Shown here: positions 32,069 through 44,113 of the stretch, piece by piece
How the letters are laid out: each line of letters begins with the position of its first letter
Position numbering within the stretch: the first letter of the stretch is position 1
Source: Tetracentron sinense
Lineage: Eukaryota; Streptophyta; Magnoliopsida; Trochodendrales; Trochodendraceae
Assembly (NCBI GenBank): GCA_015143295.1
Contig: CM026565.1
Coordinates: forward strand, 25,490,052-25,554,051
Direction of reading: 5' to 3'
DNA length: 64,000 nucleotides
Program-made: the position numbers and the translations under genes
The notes under the pieces: model-generated
What the model was told of the DNA's origin: nothing
What the model saw: only the letters and a program-made list of their open reading frames with translations
Database searches by the model: none

Positions 32069-34906
32069 TGTAACGATCCAAATTTTTGGAATTAAATCCT
32101 AGGTCAGGATGACCTTTAATTAGGTATAATTAATTAAAGATTGATATTCAAAAATATTAGGGTGTCACTTTCCCCTAATCGAAATTCGTAAAGTCCCAAG
32201 AAAGTGTTTGGGTTTAATCGCGGGTTCTGGTTATCGGATTCGGTGTCTGATAATTACCGGTAAAACTAGGAGATACCTAACTAGTATTCTCTCAGTGCGT
32301 GTCGATCCACTATCTGGGCAGCTAGCAATCGTGTCGGTCTCGTCACGCATCGGTTTACGAAACCGTGGCGCGTCTTGTACTCGAAATACAGGAAATCCAC
32401 AGGATTTGATTTTCTGTTGGTCCTCAGTGTTTGTCAGTGAAGCACAATATTTTCCTTCGAAACTCACACACCACGTGTCGGTTGGTTGTCTGGACGACTG
32501 CTTGTCGTTTCGGTCCTATTGCGCGTCGAACCGCGATGTGTTTAGTACCCAAAACCAGGAAATTTGTGAGTTTTGCAATTTTCTTCCGGATTAGTGTTTG
32601 CTATCAAAACTCAATATTTTTCTTGAAATTCGTGCAACGGGTTCCAGACTACCCCTAGTACAATCACCTGTCATATCGGCACCGACGCGAGTTGTCTCGC
32701 TAAGTTACGGGGTCTTGTACGTGAAAAATCAGGGATCCGCGAGATTCCGGTCAAAGAGTCAAAGGGTGGTTACATCACCACATGACATCATTAGTGCCAC
32801 CTCAGCCCCTTTCCTCCTCTATATAAAGAGTTCCTCCCCCCTCATTTGTTCTCATGTCTAGAATACTCCCCCTCCCTTTTTCGTGAGAAATTCTAGAGAA
32901 AGAGAGTGAGTTAGAGAGAGAGAAAGAGAGTGAGCTAGAGAGAGTAAGTGAAGAAAGTTTGAGGGAGAAGGTCTACCTTGGGGTTTTTTGTCGTTTCGGA
33001 CGCAATCGCGTCATCCTTTTCGTCATCCGGAGCTTCTTTACACATATAATAAAGTAAAATCATTTTATCTCTCCTATATTTTCTCTGTTATCACGCTATA
33101 TTTTATGTGGAATGGTTTGTGTGTGATGAATGCGAATGGAAATAGCGTCGGAGACCCGATATGAAGTGTGAGGATGTGTGAAAAATGAGCAGAGGTGTGT
33201 AGACCTCGATTTCGAGCTAAAAATTTAGGCTCCGCGCCCAATCGTGCGAAAGATCGGTGTATGATTGTTGATTTGAAATGTCTAGGAATGTTGTGTATGG
33301 GTGATGGATGATTTGGATGGTGAAATTCATGCATGAAAAAGGGTTGTGAGACCAATGGAAGCCCAAATATGGGTGAATGTGGTGAAATTGATTATCAATG
33401 ATTAGAATTAAAAGGGAAATGATTTCAATGAGATAAATAGATTATATTTGATTGACAAATTACTAGGGATGAATAGTTATCATGGTGGTATGGGATGCCA
33501 TGGTAATAGGGTTTTTTGATGGTAACGGATTCTGAAATTGATAACGAGTCTACAGACTCAAAATTGGATTAGGTATACGTACCCAGGGATGTATTGAGTT
33601 TACAAGCTCAATGATGTTACCTTGAGGGAACATTGACCTGTGTCGGCAGGTATGCATCCAATAGAGTCTGTGATGATATATGATGGTTGCCTTGAGGGAT
33701 GATATTTTGCAAATGTAGGTACATCCCTACAGAGGTTAGATTAAAGAATATATTGTCAGAAGTATTGTGGCTGACAAGATTTGATGTCAAAGGTATTGTG
33801 ACTGATATGTTGCCTTGTGGGGTGGTGACCTTTGTACTCTGGTATGTCCCAACAATACTCTGAGAGCCTCTGTACTTCGGTATGTTCTAACAATACTTTG
33901 AAGGGTGGTGACCTCTATACTTTGGTATGTCCTAACAAGACTTTGAAAGATAGGTTGGGGTGGTGATCATTGTACTTAGGTATGTCCTAAGACAGGTTGA
34001 GGGGTGATGATCACTGTACTTGAGTGTTCCAAGACAAGTTGAGGGGTGGTAATTATTGTACTTAGGTATGTCCCAATAGAGGTAGATAAGGTTGATGACT
34101 GTTAGAGCTATTTTTCCTGGCAGGGTTTACTATGAGAGGTGTTTTGCCTGACAGGAGTAATATTGCTAGAGGTGTGTTCCTATTAGTCAGGTGTTTCCTA
34201 GTAGTCAGAGGTGTGTCCTTGGCATGTCAAATGTGTTACCTGGCTGGTCGGATTGGTTTCTTGCTATCAGATGGGTATCCTGGCGATTACATGGGTATCC
34301 TGGCGATTACATGAGTATCCTAGCGATTCAGATGTGTTTCCTGATAAATCTGGAACAGTAATTTGGTGTCGTGATCGATGATGGGATGAAATTGATAATG
34401 GGACACTAGAAAAACAATTAGAGGTTGGGAACCTCGAGTAGGGTGAAATAGCCCTGAGTGACCTCGGGTCACAATTTACGATATTATTTACTACTTATTA
34501 TTCGGCATATTATTATAATATGAGAATCGAACTGTAACACTATATCATTATTAATGTGTACTACTATACTTTAGATGGACTGTGGATTTTGTTTAGTTCT
34601 ATAGCTCACCCTCAGTTTATGTCTTCAGATCCTGAAGTGGCTGCCCGTTGGCAAGGAGGTACACTTCATAGATTCTGGAAAGCGTACTGGCGTATTAGTG
34701 GCGTCAAAAGTAAAGACTATTGTAGCAAGTGAGGTAACACATTTGCTTATGATGAGATGACCAGTTGTTATTGCTTATGTAAGCTCATAAAAAAAAGTTA
34801 AAAATTCCCGCAATTTTCGCGAGCAAAGTTTTCCGCTGCGTGATAATGACGAATGGGCACACATCTCAAAACTTGATTACCTAAGGCGTGGGTTCAAGGC
34901 GTCACA
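32069..34906 (+). mobile_element. Solo LTR A, Tekay/Del-like Gypsy (2,838 bp)
   Basis: Begins TGTAACGATCC and ends GGCGTCACA, with a perfect 5-bp target duplication AAAAG at 32064-32068 and 34907-34911. No internal region or second LTR is attached, so unequal recombination probably removed the body. The TATA box (TATATAAAG) is at 32820-32828, followed by a GA-rich leader (32886-32955). Internal repeats include a GTACTTTGGTATGTCCTAAC unit of about 60 bp (33815-34080) and three 20-bp units ATGGGTATCCTGGCGATTAC (34271-34330). TGTAACGACCC...GTCACA termini are common in Tekay/Del chromoviruses; that naming is inferred. Confidence 0.85.
32820..32828 (+). promoter_or_regulatory. TATA box of solo LTR A
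   Basis: TATATAAAG lies about 750 bp into the LTR, followed at about 70 bp by a GA-rich leader. Solo LTRs B (37891) and C (40395) have the same arrangement. Confidence 0.6.
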
Positions 34907-35658
34907 AAAAGACTCGACTTGTGTGTAATTTCCCTTTACAACGATACTTTGATAATTAAATTGTAAATATTTAAGATATTCGTTTATTATTGAAAATAAA
35001 TTTTAAAAATTAGAATCAAAGCATATATAAGACCATAATCTACTAAAAATAAGGAGCATATATAGTTGGAGTTTGGAGAAATTGGAGAGCATGCGGAAAG
35101 CAAAAATCCTAGATGAAGTATTTTCTTGGCCAAGCTCGAGTAAATGCACCAATCCACTGTTTCTAAGGGTGAGGTGTCGTTGAATCCTCGGGGGAACGGT
35201 GGTGTGCTCGATGACATGTGTTATTGAGTTCATACAATCACTAACATTTTATCAATAAACTTGCAATTTGTGTCATTAAGACTCTAATCATTGAGCGCAT
35301 AAGACTCTAATCATTTATCACGATTTTTTTATAGAGTGTCTAGATTTTATTTATACATTATTGAGATTTTTTATATCGATTGGACCAAATGTTTTATTAG
35401 ATTATTGAGAGATGTTTTCTTAAATTATTGATATATTTTCTTAGATTATCGAGATTTTTTTTTAGATTATTGAGATTTTTTCATTGATTATCGAGATTGT
35501 TTATATATTATCGAGATGTTTTTATAGACTATCGAGACTTTTTATAGATTATCGAGATCTTTTCAGACAACATATATTTAAGAAAAGATCTCGATAACCT
35601 ATAAAAAAAGTCTCAATAATCTATAAAAACATTACGATAATCTATAATAAAAAAAAAA

Positions 35659-36931
35659 GGGTAAATTACTTTTACCTCCCTTCAGGTTTGGTGAATTGCA
35701 TAAACCTCCTCTCTTGTTTCTAAAATTACACTGCCCGGCCTCCCCGTTCACGTCGTTCAAGTTAACAAAGTTAATGAAGAATAAGCTTCTACAAGTCTTT
35801 CTTCTACTACGAGTAAGATCTGATAGCTTGAAAGTGTGATTCTTTGTACCCCCTCCAAGGACAAACTCTCAAGAAACCCACCAAGCATCTTCTTTGCCAT
35901 GCTTGTGATGATGTCGACTTATGGTGGACCTGGGTCCCATATCAGTGGCCCCCACCTATTGTACGTGGGGCACCGCATGGTCCGCTTACAAGCTGACCCA
36001 AGTGTCTCGTGTCCATTTTAACCCCTGTTTAACCATGGTTAGCATTAATTAAATTAAAATTTGTATTTTTTTTTCTTCTAAAAACCATGGTTAGATTACT
36101 TTACCCTAGGGTGTTAACCATAGTTGATGAATGGTAAAAAAGCGGCTTGGACCAATGAGATCACTGAGGTCAGCTTCAGCTTCTAAGCAGGGTCCGTTTT
36201 CCATTTCCCTTTGTTAATAGAGCAGTGATTAGCAGACCCATGCTTCACTACCTAACTTACCCCTGTGTCATCGTGTCCCTTTAACCCTGGTTAAGCTTAA
36301 CTAAATTAAAGTTAATTTTTTTTTTCCAAATTCAAAATTGTTTGCTTAACTTTAGGGGTGAGAAATCTTAACCATAGTTGGTGAGTATTTAAAAGTGGGG
36401 CGTGGGGCAATGAGTACCGGTCATTTGGTTACATAATGGAAACCCCAAGTACGTTAAGTATTTTCCTTATTAATATCTTGTACAATTTTAAGCATGACAG
36501 TTGCATATATTCTTATTAAAATATATATATATATATACTATGGTGGTTTGATTCAGATTATCAAAACCACTTTAATCATTAGAATTGCTTATGTCGGGAC
36601 TATAACAAAATAATAGGTTTTGGTTTGACCTAACATAATGTAATTATAAAACAATTGATAATGGTGGGTAGAAGAAATATCAAAACACATGAACAATTAG
36701 GTAAAAAAATAATTTTTAATGTTATTGATATTTTAGGGCTAATTTAGGTATTTTAAAATATTAAAAGCATGACATCATCAAAATCCATCCATTTTAATAT
36801 CGACATATTCACAGAAGGGGGAATCCGTTACTAACAGTTGAAAAATAGTGGAGGGCTGTATAATTTAAAAAACAAGAGGGGTGATCTCTACAATTTCACC
36901 AAACCTCAAGGGAGGTAAGTGTAATTTACCC
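35659..36931. mobile_element. Mutator-like non-autonomous element with ~85-bp terminal repeats
   Basis: The left end is GGGTAAATTACTTTTACCTC, then CCTTCAGGTTTGGTGAA. The right end is its inverse, TTCACCAAACC then CAAGGGAGGTAAGTG and TAATTTACCC. Pairing continues inward through CTCTTGTTT/AAACAAGAG and a cytosine-rich block. Long terminal repeats fit the Mutator group. The 9-bp duplication is unreadable because the element sits in an A-run. There is no transposase; the body carries two copies of the 145-bp repeat family (36010-36170 and 36270-36430). Confidence 0.7.
36010..36430 (+). repeat. Two copies of the ~145-bp repeat family inside the Mutator-like element
   Basis: Copies at 36010-36170 and 36270-36430 each run CCGTTTAACC(ATGG)TTAGC-like arm, AT-rich spacer, then GTTAACCATAGTT and a GGTAAAAAAG or TTTAAAAGTGG end. 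The CACGTG core is lost (TCTCGTGTCC, ATCGTGTCC). Confidence 0.55.
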
Positions 36932-38579
36932 AAAAATTATTGATAATCTATATAAAAAAAATCTAGATAATCTATCAAAAAAATATTCGATAATCTAATA
37001 AAATATATCGATAATCTAAGAAAATATCTCTCAATAATCAAAAAAAATATTTGGCCCATTCGAAATGAAAAATCTCGATAATCTATAAAAAAAAAATTCT
37101 CAATATATATAATCTTTAAAAAATCTAGATAATCTATAAAAAAAATTCTCGATAATCTATAAATTTAACAACTTGGAATTTTAATAGAAAAAAATTATGG
37201 ATTTATAGGTCCTTAACTGAGGTTAATTAGTTCAGTGTTTGATAAATTTGTGGAAAGTAGGTTTTTGTTCGGGATTGAGTTGTATCAATAAAAATCTTGT
37301 ACTTTTCTTCAAAAATCACTTACAGTGTACTGGTCGGTTATCAGGACGATCACCTATCATACCGGTTCCATTGCGTATCGACTCATGAGACCGCAGGAGC
37401 CTTGTACGTAAGAAAATCGAGAAAACCAGGAAATTTACAGATTTTCGAAGTTTAGTTGAGACTCAATATTTGTTGAAGATTCTAATAGAAATCTGTGAAA
37501 CTTATACCACTACGTGTCAATAGACCCTATGGTCGACTGTCTATCGTTTCGGCAGTTCATCATCTCATATGAAGAAACGGTAGAGTATTTTGTCTCCAAA
37601 ATCAGGAAATTAGTGGGTTTTGTAACTTTTTTTTGAACTTACTTTTTACTATCAAAACTCAGTATTCTTCCTCGAAATTCACACAGTAGGTGTCGGATTG
37701 TCCCTAATTCGGTCACCTGAAATTTCATTACCATCGGACATCGTTTAGTAGTGCTACGAAGGTCATATTTGTGCAAAGTGGGAAAACACCGATCAAACCG
37801 CTCAAAGTAGTCAAACAGTCAAAGGACCATGACATCATCATAGTGATGTCACTACCATGACATCACCATGATGTCATCTCCATTAGTGCCTATATAAAGG
37901 GGTCACCCCCTCTTATTTCTCATAGATTATCACTGTGCGCAAGCTCTGCTGAACTCGATTTTAGAGAAAGAAAGTAGAGAGAGAGAGGAAAGAAAGAAAA
38001 GAAGAGAGAGAATGGAAAGGAAAGGAAAGGAAAAGGGAGGTCACCTTGGGGTTTTTCGATATTCCTGACGCGCTTGTGACGGCCGTTTTTCTCCCTGGCG
38101 TCTCAGTTGACATGTAGAGAGATAAAGAGAGAATTCTAGAAAGAGAAAGTGAAAGTTAGAGAGAAAGGTGATTTACCTAGAGGTTTTCCGGCGTTATGAG
38201 TGCATTGGAGACGACCATTTCAACATCCGGAGCCTTGAAAGTCATGTAGTAGGTAAAATCCCTTTTCCTCTCTTTTATCTTCTCTTATTTATGCTATTTT
38301 GTATGTGGAATGTCGTGGATGATGTGCAGCGTGGATGAGAAGGGTCTCCGAGACCCGATGTATGATGGATTGAAGAGTTAGGATTACTTGTACATGGAGC
38401 AGAGGGGTGTAGCCCTCAGTTTCAGACTTGTTAACTCAGAATTTCGACTCTCATGGATGATTGTGTATGAATAAAAAAGGGTCAGAGACCTAGATTTAAG
38501 GAGGATGGATGGATGGTATGTATGAAAAGAAAAAGAGGCTTGTGGACCTCGGTTTTGGGCTGAAAAGCTCAAAATTAGC

Positions 38580-38755
38580 CTTGTGATCGATGCTACGATC
38601 GATCGTAGGATCAATTATAGGCATCCTGTGATCGATCGTAGGCATGCAAAAGGTATGAGATCGGCCTAACCTATATGTGATTGATCGTACTGGTAATGCG
38701 ATCGATCGTAGGTGCGATCGATCGTAATGGGCATGTGATCAATCGAAATTAAGCC
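38580..38755. repeat. CGATCGATCG palindrome cluster in LTR B
   Basis: About six GATCGATCGTAGG-type words, mostly 20-40 bp apart, downstream of the LTR TATA box. Similar clusters occur in LTR C (40822-40885) and LTR D (54935-55060). Confidence 0.75.
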
Positions 38756-39693
38756 ATAAATTTTTAGGAGGCCTGGGTTGTGCTCCTTTACGTGTTGTGA
38801 TGTCATCTGTGTTTAAAAAAAAGTTATGTTAAGGCAATTGTAGGTCTATTGACCTGGTAAAGTTCCACCTTGGAACAATCCCTGCGTGATGAGATGTTGT
38901 TTGAATGTTATAGGGTGATGGACGGACCCACCGACTCGGATATGTTCCCTATCGGAACAACCTGTTTGATGTGATGTTGTTTGAACTTGTAAGGCGAAGG
39001 AATGATCCATCGACCAGGTAATGTTCCACATCGGGATAGTATACCCCCGGACTTGATCCACGAGCGTGAGGCCCAACTGGTTCAATTATTTAAGCAGGTC
39101 TTGAATAATTGGGGATTTCCTATGGTTAGAAAACCTAACATGTGTGAAATGTTGTCTGTGGTCCCTCTTTGACTAGGTCTAGAGAGACTGGTCTGCTAAG
39201 AGCCGGGGTTCCTCAGTAATTGATAGACGGGAGAGTTAGGATGGCATCGGGTCTATAGACCCAAGTTTGTATTGGGGTCTATGGACCTAGTGATGTATTG
39301 ATTTTATGAACTCAATGATATTACCTTGAGGGAGCATTAGCCTGTGTCGGTAGCTATGCACCCAATAGAGGTTGTGATGTTATAGGATGGTTGCCTTGAG
39401 GGGTGATGTTCTGCTGTGCCTGACAAGATTTGATGTCAAAGGTGTGGTACCTGATAGGAATTGCTGTCAGATGTGTTTTGCCTTGTAGGGTTGTACTGTC
39501 AGAGGTATTTTTCCTGTCAGATTTGTATTGTCAGAGGTGTTTCCTAGTAATCAGATGAGTGTTCCTGGTATGTCAGATGGGTGATTCCTAATGTGTTAGA
39601 TGTGTTCCTGGTTATCAATTGTGTTGCCTGAAAAGGGTGTTATTGTCAGATGTGTTCCTGGTAGTCAGGTGTTTCCTGTTAGTCAAAGGTGTA

Positions 39694-42515
39694 TGTAATG
39701 ACCCGAAATTTTAATATAATAAAATTATGCATTTATAGGTCCTTAATTGAGGTTAATTAGTTAATTGTGTTAAATTGTTAAAAAAGTGGGTTTTGTTTGG
39801 GATTGAATTGTACCAATAAAACTTTAGTGTTTTTCTTCGAAAATCGTACACAATATACGGGTCAATTATTTGGACGATCACCCGTCGTTCCAGTTCCGTC
39901 GCGTATCGATTCGTGAGACCGCGGAGGTCTTAAATGTAAAAAAATCGAGAAAACCAGGAAATTCCAAATTTTCCAGAAATCAATTGGGACTCCATAATTG
40001 TTGGGGATTCGAATAGAAATCCGTGCGGTTGGGACCACAGCATGCCGGTCGATCGTGAGGATGACCATCTATCGTTTCGTCAGTTCATCATCTCATATGA
40101 AGAAACGGCAGTGTGTTTTGTATCTGAAATCGCGAAATTAGTGGGTTTTACAGTTTTCTTTCAAATTTACTTTTTACAGTCAAAACTCAAAATTTTTATC
40201 CAAAATTTTTATAGTAGGTGTCGGACTAACCCAAGTTCGATCACTAAAGTTTCGTCAAAATCTGACTTCGTGTGATAAGGTTTCGGAGGCCGTAAGTGCA
40301 AAAAAGATCGGAAAGTAGACTAAAAGTCAAATCTTTGACTTGGACAAAGTGACACCTAATAGGGGTCATGTGCATGGTACATGACGGAAGTGCCTATATA
40401 AGGGGGCAAGCCCCTTCATTTTACACGGTCACAGCTTGTGGGAGAAGGAGCTCTCTCCATATTTTTTTAGAGAGAGAGAATCTGGAGAGAGAAAGTTCTA
40501 GAAAGAGAAAGAAGGAAAAAGGAAAAAGGGAGGGTCCCTTGAGGTTGATCGTCCTCTTAAAGGCGTTGGCGGGGCCCATTTCGGTGCTAGACGTCTCGAA
40601 AAGTGTGAAAAAGATAACACTCCTTTCCTCTCTTCTCTTTTCCTTATATTTCTTATATTCTTTTATGTGGAATGGATGCATGTCTTTTGGCGTGGATGAA
40701 AAAGAGTCGGAGACATTGTGGAGGTGTTATAGAAGGGTGGATGGGCGTGCAAAATGAATAGAGGGGTGTAACCCTCGGTCTAGGGTTAAAAAACCCTGGA
40801 TTTAGGCTCACTGGACTGTGGGCGATCGATCGCCTACATGCAAATGCCTGGGCAGTCGATCGCCCAGCATTAGCAATTGATCGCTAGTGCCCAGAGAGCC
40901 CTGTTTGGGTTGTGGTGATGTTGTGATTTTGTGTGGACCTCGAGGATCCTGGATTGGGTCCCAGGTGAGTTGGATCGTCACCCTAGGGTGTCGAAAAGTC
41001 TGTCTGAGTGTCGTGTAAGGCAATGAAGACATCCATTGGCTTGGAAATATTCCCTAATAGGACGATATGTTATTGATTGGTTCATGGGTGTGAGGTCCAA
41101 CTATTCAGTTAATCAAGCGAGGCTTGAGTTAACTGGGGTTAATCCTATGGTTAGAAAATCTAACCAGGGTTAAGTATAGTCGGTGATTCCTCTTTGACTA
41201 GGTCAGGAGTGGCATTATCCTGTAAGGCCCGTGGTTCCTCCGTGACTGATAGTCAGGAGATGTCGTTCTATTTGTCAAGGTCATTTGTGGTGCCTCTTGG
41301 ACTAGGTCAGGAGTGGCAGTGTCCTGCATGGCCCTTGGTTCCTCCATGACTGATAGTTGGGAGATGTCGGAGTCCTAGGGAGTTTAAAGTGGTTGAACAT
41401 CAGATAGTGTATAGTCTGGGGTTCCTCTCTAGTTAGGTCAGAAGATGTCAGCACCGTGTCTATCGGGGTCCCTTCTTGATGGAACGTCAGGAGATGTCGG
41501 TATTGGTAAAGATGTTGGGGTTCCTCCATAGACTAACCAGAAGATGACGGTAGGCAGGTTGGTCAGGGTTCCTTCTCAACTGATACCTAGGGCGATGGCG
41601 GCGAATACGGTAGATGTTGTTAATCAGTTGAATGGAGAAGTATGTCATTATTGGGTGAATGCCTAAGTTATGTGTGTAATCTTCGGATTCGAAGTTATCT
41701 GGGTCGGTGTACTCTGGGTTGGTGCATTTGTCTGAGTCGGTGTATTCAGGGTTCAATATGGAATTGTCAGATTCCAGGATATTTGGATTAGTACACCCAA
41801 GGTTTGGTCGTGTTTGGGTGAAAGCCGGAACAGTGTGTGTGAGTTTAAATGGCTCCAGTTATGGTTATGATTTAGAGACTATAAGATAACTTTTATGGGC
41901 TGTGGCCAGTTAATAGAGTCTAAGGACTCGAAATGAAACATGATTGATGATTGAAATGATAACTGGGTAATGTGAACACCATTTTATAAATGAACTTCAT
42001 AATTGGAGAATAATGAGGTCGGGAACCTTGATTAGGGTGACATAACCCTAAGTGACCTTGGGTCACAGTTTATTATATATTATTCTATTTAACTGTAACA
42101 TACAAATTGAACTGCTTATTATATCATCATTGATGCATGTTATTATGTGTAACATAGTTTAGATGGATTGTGATGTTATTGAGCTTCATAGCTCATTGAC
42201 GTTTTATGTTAGCAGATTTTGGAGCTGCTGACCAATAAGTGAAAGGTCCAACTAGACATTTTGGAAGATTGTACAGACTGTACCCGGCGTGATAAAGACA
42301 CCTACTTTTGTAAACAGACTTGATGTAAATAATACAGGTATTTGGTTTGTATTATGGCTATTGTGATAATAAGTGTTTATTGCTTTTTAAAAGCATCTAA
42401 TAAATGTTTTAAATTTCACGCATTTTCGCAGGTAAAGTCTTCCACTTGCGTGTTTATGACGAACGAGTGCGCGTCTTGGAACTTGATTCTCTAGGTGCGG
42501 GTTCGAGGAGTCACA
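39694..42515 (+). mobile_element. Solo LTR C nested inside LTR B (2,822 bp)
   Basis: Starts TGTAATGACCCGAAA and ends GGAGTCACA. Flanks are GTGTA (39689-39693) and GTGCG (42516-42520). The related copy at about 42739 reads AGGTGCGTC, so the duplication was GTGCG and its left copy has decayed at the CpG. TATATAAGG is at 40395, a GA-rich leader at 40470-40530, and CGATCGATCG words at 40822-40885. Further on are repeated GTCAGGAG and GGTTCCTCC words (41200-41560). The termini are less decayed than those of B, as expected for the younger layer. Confidence 0.85.
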
Positions 42516-44113
42516 GTGCGTCCCTGACTTGTCAGATGAGTTTCATTTTCCTGACAGGTTAGATGGGTTTCCTAGCTATCAGATGGGTATCCTGGCGATC
42601 AGATGTGCATCCTAGTTATCAGATGTGTTGCCTAATAAGGGTGTCATGTCAGAGGTGTTATACGTAGTAGAGTGATATGTTAGATGTGTTCCTAATAGAC
42701 AGTGTTTCCTGGTGGTCAGGTGTTTCCTGTTAGTGAGAGGTGCGTCACTGGCTTGTCAGATGAGCTTCAATTTCTTGGCAGGTTGGATGGGTTTCCTGAC
42801 TATCAGATGTGTATCTTGATCAATCAGTTGTATATCCTGGCAATTAGATGTGTATCCTGGTGATCAGATGTGTTTCCTGAAAAATGTGGTTGTGTGTGTC
42901 AGTATTCCCAAAGAGGAAAAATATAAAGTAATATGTCAGAGGTGTTATTCCTAACAGAATGTGATATGTCGGAGGAGTTGTTTTTGGCAATCATCAGGTC
43001 AAGGTTTGGGTTATGTATGGAATATACATATACATATTTGAGATTAATTAGGTTGACATACCCAAGGATTGGTCATAATTGGGAGAAGTCTCGATTAGTT
43101 GATAATTAAGTTTGTGGACTCAAGGATAGAGGTTGTACACGGGTGAAAGCCCAATCAATCGAGTTTGTGGATTCAAGGATAGAGTGTGAGCTGGTATCTG
43201 AAACGGTAACCTTGTGTTGTGGACAATGATTGGATGAACTTGGCGATGAAAAATATTTGGAGGTTGGGAACCTCGGATAGGGTGCAATAGCCCTGAGTGA
43301 CCTGGGGTCACGAATTAAGATATTATTATTCTGCATATAACTATAATATAAAAATTTAACTATAATACTATATCATTATTGATGAATTTTATTATGTGGA
43401 AAATAGTTTAGATGGATTGTGGATTTTGTTAGGCTCTATAGCTTATCCCTCATTTTATGTCTTCAGATTCTGAAGCGGTTGCCGATTGACAATGAGTTAC
43501 GCTTGATAGAGTTTGGAAAATGTATTGGCGCATTTGTGGCGCCAAAAGTAAAGGTTACTATAGCCAGTGAGGTAACGTATTTTCTTATGATGAGTTATTG
43601 TGATAACCTGTTGTTATTACTTATGTAAGCTTGTAAGAAAAGTTGAAAATTTTCGCATTCACGGGTAAAGTCTTCCGCATGCGTGGTAATGATGAACGGA
43701 CACACGTCTCAGAACACGATTCCTCAGGCACGGGTTCAGGGCATCATAATAAAAATATTGATAATCTATATAAAAAATATTGATAATCTATAAAAAAAAA
43801 AAATCTAGATAATCCCAGTAAAATATAGATAATCAAGAAAATGGTGTAACGCTTATTTTTTTAATGAAAATTTTATTTACTCCTGAAGAATATGCAGAAT
43901 TGAAAATGAAATCCATTTCCCAGTTGAACATTTCTTATTCTTCTTTTTTTCGGTTCTTATTCTTCTTTCTTTTGGTTCTTTTTCTTCTTCTCTCCTTCTT
44001 TAGTTACGCGTGCAATGGGGTTTCGAATGGATAGATTTTTTGGTTGTTGTTATTGTTCTTCTTCTTCTTCTTCTTTCTAAACAGTGGGTTTTGGGTTTTC
44101 TCACAGTGGATGG

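Larger units (their letters stand above)
35300..37162. repeat. AT-rich foldback array (GATTATCGAGA / TCTCGATAATC)
   Basis: 35317-35560 is made of GATTATCGAGATTTTTTATA units. From 35575 the inverse unit TCTCGATAATCTATAAAAA runs to 35656, resumes after a Mutator-like insertion at 36932-37162, and resumes again at 43749-43850 after solo LTR B. CGAGATCTTTTC and GAAAAGATCTCG (about 35544 and 35578) form the turn. Long inverted matching extends to the unique words GGACCAAATG (35382) and its inverse near 37050, so this is one large foldback split by insertions. Confidence 0.7.
37163..43748 (+). mobile_element. Solo LTR B (Tekay/Del-like), split by nested LTR C
   Basis: Starts TTTAACAACTTGG (decayed from TGTAACGACCC) and ends GGCATCATA, the decayed equivalent of GGCGTCACA. 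ATAAA occurs immediately outside both ends (37158-37162 and 43749-43753), a perfect 5-bp duplication. Its own sequence is 37163-39693 plus 42521-43748, about 3.76 kb, longer than LTRs A and C. The TATA box is at 37891-37900 (TATATAAAGG). A duplicated GA-rich leader follows (37975-38170), with a GATCGATCG cluster at 38585-38750. Its 3' third repeats GATGGGTATCCTGGCGATCA (42540-42900). It inserted into the AT-rich foldback array. Confidence 0.82.

Noticed and set aside
40408-40757. 129-codon frame in LTR C
   Set aside because: It runs through the GA-rich LTR leader, with an antisense frame over the same bases; composition-driven.
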